The notes: a model not told the origin generated them from the sequence alone. Numbered from the stretch's first letter, positions 11,915 through 24,900 are shown. The stretch: 64,000 nucleotides of DNA from Crambe crambe (GCA_963924555.1 OZ004589.1:2480001-2544000); one strand, 5' to 3'. Program-made: numbers and translations.

Positions 11915-14900
11915 TTATTGAATATATTCATACGAATTTTCAGACTCTGCATCTTCCTTGGAATGTTGATGATATGCCACATTCACTGATGTCATGATAA
12001 CATTGCCATCATTAGAATGGTCAGTGTTCAGTGTCACTTGATTATAAGCAGCGTTTACTTGTGTTGTCACGATACACCTCTTCCTATGCACTACTTTGGT
12101 GATAATTAGTGCTATGATGATAACTATAATGGCAACAAGTAGGAGTAACACAACTGGGAGTATCACAGAGATTGTTATTATTGAAGTTTTGCTTATACTT
12201 GAAGTTGTATTTTCAGTGTTAAGGATGGATCCCTGACTAGAATTAATAGTTGCATCAATAAACTGGGTTGTTGCATCAATAAACTGGGTTGTTGCAGCAT
12301 CTGTACATAAATACGCAGTAAAATCAAGTGTTAGCTATTATAGAATAAATTTTCTTACTTGATATGATATCTGCATACAAGTGGATTGCTAAGGATTGTT
12401 CAAGTAACTGATTTGAGATATTCGAAGGAGATGAGCGACCAATGTAGTCTCTCAGTATTGTATTGTCTTCATCTCTGCCTATCAGTGGAATGGGATTTGA
12501 AGAGGGGAGTAATACACCCACAACATCCCCTCGTCTGATCTCTGTGTAGTTTGCAGGAGCAAGCAGTACTTGTGTGCAGAAGATACGAGCCAAAGTGTCG
12601 ACTGGCTGTAGTTCTATCAATGTCACACTTCCATCCACTACATAGTACTGGTTTGAGCTATTATCATAATGCCACAATGCAACACTGGCAGTGTATGTCC
12701 TTTGGTTGGCGCTAGCACTTCCAGGGTAGTAGCAATAGTACCAGGCAGTTACCACACCATCACATTCAGCAGGAAAATTAATGTTGAGATAAGTTCCTTC
12801 CCCTCCATTGTAAGATGATGGAGTTGGATTGTTCCCCACTCTACGAGTACTTTCTCTACCTATAACATTCAAAATTTGTAAGCAATAATAAAACTACATG
12901 ATTAACTTACTGATTGTTGCATGTAAAAGTAGCACATTGCGTCTTCTGATGCTTGATTGGGTAGTGTCTATAGTATCAAGCTGCTGATCAGTACATCTTT
13001 CATATTGGTCTAAATTAACTTGGTAATTAAACTCTCGAGGATTGGAGACATATGTAGTGACATATAAAGGATGCAGGTTTAGATAATCTATTATACAAGC
13101 TGATATAACGTCATTTATTTCAATCTGAAATTGTTGACTTGAGTTTAACATGACACTTTGACATCCAGACGCATTTAGACTTCCATAGTTTACTGTTAGA
13201 GTGAAGACACTGTTGGGTACTGGGTGGTAGAGATCTGTGGAGGCATTCTGCCGATACGCTAGGAATTTAACTCCTAATAAATCATCACTTCTCCTAAAAG
13301 AAGAACGATAATAGCAATAGTTCCAACTAGTGACAGTTCCATTGCATTGTGATGGGGCATCAAAGTTCATGAAGAGTTTCTCTTGTGTTGAACGGCTTGT
13401 TGGTTGTCTGTTTGTACCAAACACAGGACAGGATAGAGATTGTGATATCACCCCTATGAATATACACATAGCTACATAAAGAAGTTTATTAATACATAAA
13501 ATAATTTTCTCTTGACTTTCTACTTCGAATCATGCCCTTGGAATTTTCATAAAACAGAAGGATATTTTGGCAGTCATATTATAGCTTTTATATTTCAGCA
13601 TAGATATAAGAGGTTTACGGGATTGGAAACGGATCACGTGCTCTCGTTAGCAACTAACAACCGAGGCGCGTTGACAGCTGAATGACATAGCACTTTTGTC
13701 AAAGTTGCTGTTCTGACAAGATCCGTGAGGTAAGACTTATGCCAATGATACTATAATACACTAGGGCATAGATTTACTGTATGAAATAAATTTTAGCTCA
13801 GATTTTCAAGTTTATTCCTACAAATACTACTGTAGTGGTTAATGGGACTGTAATCCCTCTCACGCTTGATGGAATCAATTGCTGTTGCCCATTTTCTGAT
13901 CAAAAGGCATGTAAACTTTAGCTACATGGAATAGTAGTGTTGGTTTTTGTATTAGCTGACATATACGTATTGTCTCTAGCATTTGCAAGTGGTGTTATAA
14001 CTGTAATCCCTCTCCCAAGAAATAGGTTAACAATATTGAAACTGTATTAGTTATTTCAGGGAAAGGATAGAACAGTAAATGGAATTGGTGCATTCGTTTT
14101 CTATACAATAGTCATCCTATGGAAATGGCAAGCTTACTATATTTCCCCCCTAATATCCATAGGGTCCAAAGGACAGCTGACTGAGCCGAATTCTTGAGGT
14201 GGATGGTGTCAAAACCCAACAGCCAAAAGCTGGAAGTATTGCAATAATGTTGATGAGGGAGAACTGAGCAGAAACTGGCGGATAACTTTGGGGCAAAATT
14301 ATCTAGCTATAATAATAATGAATTTATGTCTAATTTTAATACCAAAAGTCATTCTGGCCTTTCTTTCAAATCAATCACATAAAATTAATGTATAATGAGC
14401 AATGATAGGTACTCATAGTTATAATTACAAGGAAAAAAGTTATGAATAATTAACAACTTCCTTCCTCAGACTCTCCAACTTCAACTCTCTGACTCTTCAC
14501 TTCTTCAATACCTTCCCCTTAGCTTACTTGTACTATTCTGTGAGCTGTAGGGGCAGAATATCACTTTAACTGCCTTGAAAGGAGTGAATATTGATCTCTT
14601 TTCACAACGATTAATATAATTAATGCTGCATGCGCGTGCGCATCTGTCAACGCGCCACGATTGTGCAGTTCATTGGGCGTTTCCAATCCCGTAAAACCTC
14701 TTATATCTATGATTTCAGGTAAACACTAAAGATACATTTGTAGTTCAAAGGTCAAGATGATAATGCTCATGCAATTGTGGCTTTCTGTTTATGAATTCAC
14801 ATATGACAGATGTACATATAGCTATCAGTGGTGTGTTTAGGCAAAGTTCCTCAATCCTGCCATTATTAATAATAGTTAGCTAATTATAATGCAAAGAGTG

Positions 14901-16743
14901 TACTAATGCTAATAATTATGGTATCTTATGTGGGTGACTGTCACTGGTTAACTCAGTATAGGTGTATCAGAGAGTGCGGTAGCACTCCCTGGTAGCACTC
15001 CCTATGTAGGGTTAGTACGGAATGAGCGTGGATTCTCTCATTAGAACAATATAAACTACACTCTCTGTATCTCTTCTATTCTTGCTACAGGCTCAACTAC
15101 ACTTCTTACATCTGGAAAACAATGCAGAAGAAGATGATATGACTGCTCAAACTCCTCCAGAGTAGCGTCAACAATTGGCACCAGCTGCTGCCTAAATCTA
15201 ATGATTCATTCATCATCAGATTCATCTTCTTTGATGGCTGTAACTCCATGATCCTTTCACACACCACTATGAAAATTATATCAACTTGTGCAGTTATAAC
15301 CACACAATGTGCTTTTACCATCGTTATTCACAGAGTTTCCCTTCAAAATAATCACTCATATCGAACGACTTTTCATTATAACGATGTCAGCCATTTAAAA
15401 ATGACATCATTTGTCATGAGCACGCGTCTGTCACTATCACGTGCATGTACGCGCGTGCCAACCAGTTATTTTTACTTGAAAACAATATTCAACCTTTAAG
15501 TCGTGCAAAAAGTAAACAAACAGGTGAAAGGAAAAAAAATTATGCTAAATAAAAAGGCCATGTAGGGTTAGTCTGTACTTTAACAGTTTCTGTCAACAAA
15601 AAAAATCAAAATTATGCTGCCTTCAATAATAATCCCTACATCACTGCCTAAACTAAGCAGAACACTTATACTGATATGAACAATTAAAGCAGCTTGGTGG
15701 GAGACAGTGATGTAGGGATTATTATTGAAGGCAGCATAATTTTGATTTTTGTTGACAGAAACTGTTAAAGTACAGACTAACCCTACATGGCCTTCCTTTC
15801 ACTTGTATATCAGTATAGCTGTATAATATTACAACTACATGTATTTGATACACAACCTTATACCTTTATGAAATTTGATGCATATTTACTAATTTTCAGG
15901 CTTCAGTATTTCCCTTCAACATTATACTCATGCCCACCTAAGATATTTTTTGTGACACACCATGTAGCCACACCCACTTCACCCACTTTAATCGTATACC
16001 CATGTCCTGGCCTGCCCACTAAAATTCTGCTTTCTATGGGCCTGCTATCATCTGCTCAGCATAATATGTATGTAATATAATATTATTAGTGACTGTTTAA
16101 TGCAGTAATATGTGTTCCCACTGTTAAAAGGACTACTCTTATGCCTGGAGGGTTGAAGTCCACAAGAGGAGGTGGAAATATGATCATGTGAGCATAGAGT
16201 AGCTGTTTACTACACTAGAAACACTTCCCTGAGGATGCATGCTTATACAATGACTATATATCATGAGGTTCCTGCAAGATGTAGACCACCCTAAGAGTAA
16301 GATCCCGGAAGACACACAAGCATTTTGCACTACTTTCAGGTTATCATCCAAACCAAAATTAATGACTCAGAAAGAAACACACGAGGCTGGAGTTTAGTCC
16401 AGTATTCCATTCCTCAATCCACCAAATCTATAGCTATAGACCCTCAGGCTAATATTAAATCATACCTGTACCTGAATCTGATAGTCTGAATCATATATTG
16501 ATGTGCCATTGCATAATTATAGCCATTCCGATGTGCTCTTTATTAGACGTACGTATGTATGTCTGTACTATGCATGCACGCATAGAGTCCCTCCCCTTTC
16601 CCACAAAAGAGCTGTAGCTAGCTACTGTCACCATTGCAGATAATGAAATCGCTCACTATCTCTTAGAGCTAGCTAGCTAAAACTATCAACTTACCGGGTT
16701 GCATCACAACGAAGCCAACAACGAAAGTTAATAGGAACTTCAT
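11915..16743 (-). CDS. Tandem receptor gene D, single-pass membrane protein with tyrosine tail
   Basis: Intact model of 492 residues: exons 16695-16743, 12911-13453, 12359-12859 and 11915-12300, phase 1 throughout. The order is signal peptide, two related ectodomains, juxtamembrane stalk, helix, then a tail with NAAYNQV, NVAYHQH and SYEYIQ. It is the sister of gene B. Intron 1 and both of its insertions are nearly identical from about 13.4 to 17.0 kb, so B and D arose by a recent block duplication. The 3' half of ectodomain 1 departs from B (VTTYVSNPREFNYQV here, VTTLDYFPDFNYQV in A and B), which suggests conversion or selection. The stalk has two ATTQFID units where B has one. Confidence 0.83.
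13599..14711. mobile_element. Non-autonomous DNA transposon (TIR element), copy 2
   Basis: Same element as at 3710-4818, with the same ATTTCAG flanks (13592-13598 and 14712-14718) and only scattered differences. It was carried along by the B/D duplication rather than inserted twice. Confidence 0.8.
14968..15803. mobile_element. Insertion with GAGAGTGCGGTAGCACTC end (copy 2)
   Basis: Duplicate of the element at 5075-5897, at the equivalent intron position. It includes the palindrome at 15554-15794 and has a small extra duplication of GGTAGCACTCCCT near its left end. Confidence 0.65.
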
Positions 16744-17089
16744 GGCGGTAAACTGCATGGTTTGTACTCTCGATCTTGCATAACACGTCACATGTGTTCC
16801 TCCTCCCACATCTATTAGTAATAGGTTCTATGAATATGATTATATTAGGCCCGCTGATAGCTAGAGCTAGAGCTAGAGCTATAGCCTATGCTTATGATTA
16901 TATCTATTATCATCATCATCATTATTGCATATTCATTATTCACTATTAAATTTTATAACATCATTATGGTCATGTGATCAGACACGTTATAAAAAAGAGA
17001 TTGTACAGTATGCTACAAAGAGATTATATGAATCCAGTCACATCACTGCCATAACACCACACAGTAAACACTTTTGTTTTTATAGTGTA

Positions 17090-17764
17090 ATTTAACTACA
17101 TGCATTAGCTTCCCTAGTAGCTATATTCCATTGAAGTAATTTTCATTTTTCATTCCACAGTTCCCAATCTGCTACATATACAGTATACACCCTTTGTAGC
17201 TATCTGATAGTCTGAATTGATGTCAATGGCCAATAGACACAGTATAGCTACATAGCTTCGATGCATGGAGTCCAAACTCTCACAACTTTCAATGGGTTTC
17301 ATTGTGGAATGCAATTATTTGTATATGAATATGATTATGTTTTGCTTTAAACTTTACTAATAGTGGTATCAAAAACCACATACACTTGAATTGCTTGAAA
17401 AGTGTAGGAAAGTGTACAGTGAAAAAATATTCTAATTACATCCTGTAGAAACCCAACAATGTTTGACAGTATAAAAGAAACTCATTGATGCTACACCTTA
17501 CGTTGTAACCGCTATACTGTGGCGCTTAGCCGGCTATAGTCTAAGTCGGTTAATGCACTCAGCCTCGGAGTTTACTATTTTAGGACCTTCGAACTGTTGC
17601 CCATGATGACCTTGGTCACCATAATAGCAACAGCTTACAGGTTCCCAATAACCTATACTAAATGAGATCGCTCATGCACTAACTCTTTAATTGAGCTAGC
17701 TAGCTAAGACTATGGTTGCATCACAACGAAGCCAACAACGAAAGTTACGTACTAGGAACTTCAT
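17090..17764 (-). pseudogene. Second relic of an array gene 5' end
   Basis: Equivalent of the relic at 7170-8240, but without the Harbinger-like MITE. The signal exon (ATG at 17764) carries the same ACGT insertion as gene C and the same loss of the splice donor. The shared lesions show that this relic and the 5' end of gene C derive from one already damaged ancestor. Confidence 0.68.
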
Positions 17765-18116
17765 GGTGGTAAACTGCATGGTTTGTACTCTAGTATTATT
17801 GCATAATAAGTCACATGTGTTCCTTCTCATACGTAGGTTCTATGAATATGATTATTAGGCCTATGAAGATGAAGCAATAGTAGCTATAGCTAGAGCTACG
17901 TATAGCCTATGCTTATGATTATAGCTAGAAGTAACGTATATCATTAGAATGAAATAGAAGTTACGTATACGTATGTACGTATGTAGTAGTTAGCTATTGA
18001 ACAAAATACAGTATTTTTTAATTTCATGACCCTCTATAGCTAGCTAGCTAGAACTAAGTCTAAGGAATCTAATAGGCCTAGCTAGCTACGTACATTACTA
18101 CAGAAGTGACAGAAAT

Positions 18117-19958
18117 TTATTGAATATCTTCATACGAATTTTCAGACTCTGCATCTTCCTTGGAATGTTGATGATATGCCACATTCACTGATGTTATGAT
18201 AACATTGCCATCATTAGAATGGTCAGTGTTCAGTGTCACTTGATTATAAGCAGCGTTTACTTGTGTTGTCACGATACACCTCTTCCTATGCACTACTTTG
18301 GTGATAATTAGTGCTATGATGATAACTATAATGGCAACAAGTAGGAGTAACACAACTGGGAGTATCACAGAGATTGTTATTATTGAAGTTTTGCTTATAC
18401 TTGAAGTTGTATTTTCAGTGTTAGGGGTGGACCCCTGACTAGAATTAATAGTTTCATCAATAAACTGGGTTGTTGCATCAATAAACTGGGTTGTTGCATC
18501 AATAAACTGGGTTGTTGCAGCATCTGTACATAAAATACGCAGTAAAAACAAGTGTTAGCTATTATAGAATAAATTTTCTTACTTGATATGATATCTGCAT
18601 ACAAGTGGATTGCTAAGGATTGTAACTGATTTGAGGACACATTCGAAGGAGATGAGCGACCAATGTAATCTCTCAGTATTGTATTGTCTTCATCTCTGCC
18701 TATCAGTGGAATGGGATTTGAAGAGGGGAGTAATACACCCACAACATCCCCTCGTCTGATCTCTGTGTAGTTTGCAGGAGCAAGCAGTACTTGTGTGCAG
18801 AAGATACGAGCTGAATTGTTGACTGGTTGTAGTTCTATCAATGTCACACTTCCATCCACTACATAATACTGGTTTGAGCTATTGCGCCACAATGCAACAC
18901 TGGCAGTGTATGTCCCTTGGTTGGCTCTAGCACTTCTTGGATAGTAGCAATAGTGCCAGGTAGTAATCACACCATCACATTCAGCAGGAAAATTAATGTT
19001 GAGATAAGTTCCTTCTCCTCCACTGTAAGATGATGGAGTTCGACTACTTCCCACTCTACAAGTATTTTCTCTATCTATAATAATTATTTCAAGTTTATAA
19101 CAACAAAATTTTAATTTATAGCTGAACATTAACTTACCGATCGTTGCATGTAAAAGTAAAACATTGCCTGTTCTGGTGTCTGATCGAATAGTGTCTACAG
19201 TATCAAGTTGCAAATCAGCACAGCTCTCAAATTGATCAAAATTAACTTGGTACGGATTGTCATGAAATATAGTCACGTACAGAGGACGCATGTCTTGATG
19301 ACCTATTGAGCAAGCTGATATAACATCATTCGTTTGGATCTGAAATTTCTGACTTGAATTCAACAGGATGCTTTGACATCCAGATTCATTTAGACTTTCA
19401 TAGTTTACTATTAGAGTGAAGATGCTGTTGGGTACTGGGTGGTAGAGAGATGTGGAGGCATTCTGCCGATAGACCAGGAATTTAACTCTAAAATTATCCC
19501 TACTATCAGGACGATGATAGCAAAAGTTCCAACTAGTAACAGTTCCATTGCATTGTGATGGGGCATCAAAGTTCATGAAGAGTCCCTGTTGTGATGAGCC
19601 ACGTGTCATTGGTGATATAATATTATTTGTACCAAAAAGAGGACAGGATCGAGATTGTGATATCACCCCTACAGTATAACCAGGGGGAAAGAAAAAAATA
19701 GTTCAATGCTGTAGCTATTTATGATCTGTTTGAGATTAGGAAGTGATGACTTATATAGCTACGTGGTCTAGCCAGAGCTAGCTAGCTAGGTAGCTAACTA
19801 CCACTAATCCTACATTAGAATGAAACTCTAAGCCAATTTAGGCAATTACTAGCTCTATAGCTATACTTTTACAATTAGCTAGCTACACATAATTACTCTA
19901 TTAGCTATGTACCTCTTTGCATATAGATGAGAAAGGTAAGAGTTAACATGAGCTGCAT
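18117..19958 (-). CDS. Tandem receptor gene E, single-pass membrane protein with tyrosine tail
   Basis: Compact intact model of 491 residues: exons 19913-19958, 19138-19668, 18583-19074 and 18117-18523. The leader differs from the other copies (MQLMLTLTFLIYMQR), and intron 1 is only about 240 bp, so E is the most divergent and probably outermost founder-like member. It has two ectodomains (WNFCYHRP and WHYCYYPR variants), a stalk with three ATTQFID units, a membrane helix, and a tail with NAAYNQV, NVAYHQH and SYEDIQ. The intron between exons 2 and 3 has no in-frame stop, so a long open frame runs through it; clear GT and AG sites and homology show that it is an intron. Confidence 0.82.
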
Positions 19959-20186
19959 GGTTGCTTTTCACAGTAGCTTTAGTATACCACAAGATTCCAA
20001 TTATTCACAGCTAATGAATATGATAACTCATGACCTTTTGGTGGTGTGATAAATAATTAGCTATGTATTCCCTGACCAAGGCAGTAGACTTTTGAGCCTA
20101 AAATCAGGGGTGTAGCCTTGAAAATTTAAGTGATCCGGTTGAAATGCCAGGCCGCAGGGGTATTGAATTATAGTCTTCCATCTGTT

Positions 20187-20340
20187 TTGTCATTTGTCAC
20201 TATGCTCTGCTAACTGTCATAAAATTGACATAAACCCTACTGCTGCCATAATGATATTATCCTTTTTGGCTACACCTTGCAGTGATGTAGGGTTTGTGTC
20301 AATTTTATGACAGTTAGCAGAGCACAGTGACAAATGACAA
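20187..20340. repeat. Foldback inverted repeat
   Basis: Arms 20187-20240 and 20287-20340 are nearly perfect reverse complements (TTGTCATTTGTCACTATGCT and so on), separated by about 46 bp. It is probably a MITE of palindromic type. It shares the GATGTAGGGTTT/AAACCCTAC theme with the element at 5649-5888. Confidence 0.8.
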
Positions 20341-21123
20341 ATACAGTCCATGCAGCAATGTAGGGTTTGTCAATTCTGTGACAGTTGCAGAGCAAATGCA
20401 GTACATAGCCACGTACTTTTTATAGTCATGTACTCCAGCCTACATCACTCTTTCATTTAGTTTTTTCTCTCACTTGTTTGCACACTTTTTTCAAGGGGAG
20501 GATGTCAAGAACGACCTTTACCAAATAATCTTACCACGCCCACGCAACTCAGCAAGGTAAATCACTTGCGCGCAGGAAAAAATTTCTGACCACGCCCACC
20601 TTTGCTTAGCCACCCTAAGAATTTCGAGGTTGGTGCTGATGGAGAATGGTGCTGTGATGGCCCAGCTATCTCAATGTCTAAAGCTTCATCTGTAGCTATA
20701 GCTAAGCTTCATAGTAGTAGCTAGCTGCTAGCAATAAACTGTGCTTGCACTTCCAAGCCTCTTATTCAAGTGTGAAATCAGTCTGCGCATGCGCTGACTA
20801 TCTTTACCAAACAATTGACCGACCGTCTTCGCTTCCCCATACCCACTCTAGCTGTGTAATAGAAGTTGATGTGTGTTCTTAGCTAAAATAAAACACTGGT
20901 ATCAGTTTAAAGCACCATGAGGTGATTTAGGCAGGCTTAATTACGTAGCATAGAGTTTCCCTAGGGATTTGGCCATATGTCCAGGTGTCCAGGGATTTAG
21001 TCTATTTGTCCAAGGATTTATGGCTGAGTTACTGGTAGCCAAAATAACTGGAAGGTACGTAGCTCTAAATGTGTATTCATGAAAAGTGGTCCGGATGCAA
21101 GGCCGTAGACAAAAAAGATAATT

Positions 21124-21181
21124 GGGGGGGGGGGGGGGGGGGGGGGGGAGGGGAGGGAGGGGGGAGGGGAGGGAGGGGGGG
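21124..21181. repeat. Poly-G / G-rich simple tract
   Basis: About 25 G residues, then GGGGA-type units. It is a likely length-variable or mis-assembled stretch and could form G-quadruplexes. Confidence 0.9.
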
Positions 21182-21934
21182 CCTTGTGATGAAACTGTAT
21201 CAGGCCTGCATATAGCCAGCAGGTGGTTCAACAGGCTTGAACCCCCCTTGATGGAAATTTTATCACTTGCATTAGTTTTTTTGAATTGATAACCACTTAT
21301 GTATACACATTCTGAGGAACACAATAATTATAATACTCCAGAACCATCCCTTTTCTAAAATCCTGGCTACAGGCCTGCTGTATTATATCAATTGTATACA
21401 CTGGAGGCTACACCACTGAAGCATAATTTTGAGCGAGCATAGTAGGTATGCTATTTTGGTGAAAATTAGCCAGTAGCTATTACAAGTGAAGGGGGAAAAA
21501 ATGTATGTGATTCAAAAACGAGAGAGTCAACTTCAGTCAAGTAACCTCACAAACCACACCAAACCAAACTACAAGCTACTTCACACTCCCTTTATATCTC
21601 ATCCTGTCATGGGAGTGAAGTAGGGTGATGTGTGAGGGACTGAAGCTGACTCTCTAGTTTTTGAATCACACACATAGATATCCCTACTTTTCTTTTCTAG
21701 CTATTTATAATTAATATTTTTCCTTCACTTTTTCTAATGTATAGAAATAAAGTATGGTGGAGTCCATGTTTCCAGCTGGCATGATAATTGAGACACTCAA
21801 GTTGGCCTTTGTCAAAAGTGACCTAATGATTAATTTAATTTTAAAAGAAGCATTTTTCATGCATGACATAGCTAGATTATCATGATACATACATACGTAA
21901 CTAATTCATTATGATTTTAATTTGAAGTGACCTC

Positions 21935-24900
21935 TTAACTTTCAGTGGAATGTTGAGCATACGCTGCATTTTCTGATGTCTCAATATTATCTGCTAGCAT
22001 TTCAGTGAGTTCTCCATATGCAGCATTTTCAGATATCTTGATACTGTCATCATTCGAGTGACCAACACAAGTAACAAAGGCTTGGCCATAAGCCATGTTA
22101 GGTTCAGTAAGCACAGAACTACCAGTATCGATAACCTGATTATAAGCAGCATTGTCTTGTGTCATAATAATGAATTCCTCTTCATACTCCACTTCATCTG
22201 AAATCATTTCCTCTCTAATAGAGTGCTGATTATATGCAACATTTTCTAATGTGGTAATATTATTTACTCTGGGATCGGGAATATCCTCATAAAATGCATC
22301 ATCCGAGTGACTACCGGATTCATTCTTGACTTCAGTAATGACTGCTGCATTGACATAACCACTATCTTTCTTCATCATGATAATGGGATTCTCTCTATGC
22401 TCCACCTCTGAAATCACTTCTCTCTCAGTAGAGTTTTCAAGGATCATTATATCGTCTACTCTTGGACCAGGAATTTCCTCATAAAATGCATCATCCAAGT
22501 GACTACCGGATTCATTCTTGACTTCAGTAATGACTGCTGTATTGGCATAACCGCTATCTTTCTTCATCATGATAATGGGATTCTCTCTATGCTCCACCTC
22601 TGAAATGACTTCTCTCTCAGTAGAGTTTTCATTGTCTACTCTTGGACCAGGAATTTCCTCGTGACTACTGGATTCATTCTTGACTTCAGTAATGACTGCT
22701 GCATTGACATAACCACTATCTTTCTTCGTCATGATAATGGGATTCTCTCTATGCTCCACCTCTGAAATCACTTCTCTCTCAGTAGAGTTTTCAAGGATCA
22801 TTATATCGTCTACTCTTGGACCAGGAATTTCCTCATAAAATGCATCATCCAAGTGACTACCGGATTCATTCTTGACTTCAGTAATGACTGCTGCATTGGC
22901 ATAACTGCTATCTTTCTTCGTCATGATAATGGGATTCTCTCTATGCTCCACCTCTGAAGTCACTTCTCTCTCAGTAGAATTTTCAAGGGTCATTATATCG
23001 TCTACTCTTGGACCAGGAATTTCTTCATAAAATGCATCATCCAAGTGACTACCGGATTCATTCTTGACTTCAGTAATGACTGCTGCATTGACATAACCAC
23101 TATCTTTCTTCATCATGATAATGGGATTCTCTCTATGCTCCACCTCTGAAATCACTTCTCTCTCAGCAGAATTTTCAAGGGTCATTATATCGTCTACTCT
23201 TGGACCAAGAATGTCTTCATAAAATGCATCATCCAAGTGACTACCAGATTCATTCTTGACTTCAGTAATGATTGCTGCATCGACATAACCGCTATCTTTC
23301 TTTGTTATGTTAATGGGATTCTCTCTATGCTCCACCTCTGAAATGACTTCTCTCTCAGTAGAATTTTCAAGGGTCATTATATCATCTACTCTTGGACCAG
23401 GAATTTCTTCATAGTAAGGATAATTTTCTGAATGACTGACTTCAATGAGTTCTGCTGCATTGACAATTTGCTTATTATTCTTCATCACATTGATGGATTT
23501 TTCTTTGTATTCCACCTCGTTTGAAATGATTTTCTTGCAAGAAATATATGCTGTATTTTTAGCTGTTGCAATATCATCTACTTTTGGATCAGAGAATTCT
23601 CCATGAGCTATATTAGTCTCAGTAAGTGCTACATCTCCTAGATTGCCCTTTTTGGCTCTCCTTCTCTTGAAGATGATGAAAACCCCTGCCACTGTCATGG
23701 CAATGATGCCAACCAACAGTACCACCAAGATTGATACTACCATAGCAACAAGCTTTCCAATGCTCAAGCCTGGAGGTGAGTCCATTGGGTCTGATGGTCG
23801 AGATATAATATGAGGTGTGATCCCATCAGGTGCAGGTGTGATCCCATCAGGTCCAGGCGTGATCCCATCAGGTGCAGGTGTGATCCCATCAGGTGCAGGT
23901 GTGATCCCATCAGGTGCAGATGTGATCCCATCAGGTGCAGATGTGGTATTAGTGGCTAATGTTACTATATTGCTGGTGTTACAACTGCCACATCTTCTAG
24001 GCTGGGAATTGGTGGTAGTGCATTTATCCGGAGGTTGGTATGGGCACTGCACTGTGGGAATTAGCACTTGAGTGATGTTACGGGAAAGCTACAGAAATAA
24101 TTTAAGACCATTATCGTACATAGCTAGCTACGTATATTGAGACATGCAAAGTATGTATAGATACAGGGCATGCATGTGGAGTGAAGCCTGTTTTCATATT
24201 ACTTAAGATAGCAGCTTAATAATTATTGGTTTCAGCTAGTTATACGCACAGGAACAGATTGGGGAGGGGGGAGCTAAACAATACGTACATAGATCCCTAT
24301 TGTTTGAGGGGGAGTGACAGATGCTTGAAAATGATATCAATTAAATCACTGACTCATACGTACAATAGTAATGTGCATGCATAATACATACGTAGCTACA
24401 TGAGTAACACCAATTCAGATAGGGGTTACTCTAATACACCTTTGCATTCTCCGCAGCACATCCTATCATAAGCTTACATTTTGAGTTATGCAGTGTCCTG
24501 TGACTTGACTAGATATCACAGAATCCTGCATGCGTCGTGCCAACTCGGGGTCCCCCCTCCAGTCCAGGCCTGAAAGAGCAGCTATAATACTGGATTCATT
24601 CCCTCCAATAATATCTAGAGCAGTTCCTGATAGACCTGTGCTATAAGTACAAGAAAGATTTTTTTAATGGAATAGCTATGTATGGGTATACATTCAAATT
24701 ATTGAGAATGACACCAAATCATTTCAGGCTGACACTTAATTTTGATACTCCTGAGTGAAAAATGGGTTTTATCCTTGCATACTATTTGATACATCACAAC
24801 CCCCCCCCCCCCCCCCCCCACCCCCCCCCACCCCATACATATAGCTACATATGAGCATATAATCATTATAGTGTACTTATTATAGTAAGTCGGCTGATTT

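Larger units (their letters stand above)
19959..21934. other. Intergenic region with repeats, no gene seen
   Basis: No supported exon. It holds a foldback repeat (20187-20340), a third partial copy of one arm (about 20340-20400), a G-rich tract (21124-21181) and a short inverted pair around 21510-21670 (tracts flanking TTTTTGAATCACA). A proline-rich open frame on the minus strand is just the poly-G tract read in reverse. Confidence 0.6.

Noticed and set aside
18395-19666. Single 423-residue open frame through gene E
   Set aside because: It runs through an intron that happens to lack stops. Clear GT/AG sites, phase-1 continuity and the paralogues show separate exons, and its C-terminal end is in the wrong frame for the membrane/tail exon.
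20941-21324. Proline-rich minus-strand frame
   Set aside because: Product of the poly-G tract at 21124-21181; no splice context or homology.
22262-23425. ITAM motifs in the long tail
   Set aside because: Tyrosines are about 22 and 42 residues apart, not the 6-8 residue spacing of YxxL/I pairs; the motifs are better described as separate SH2-type sites. Short array tails also fail the strict ITIM rule at the -2 position.
23817-24071. Plus-strand IPSGAGV repeat frame
   Set aside because: Antisense shadow of the APDGIT stalk repeat of the monooxygenase gene.
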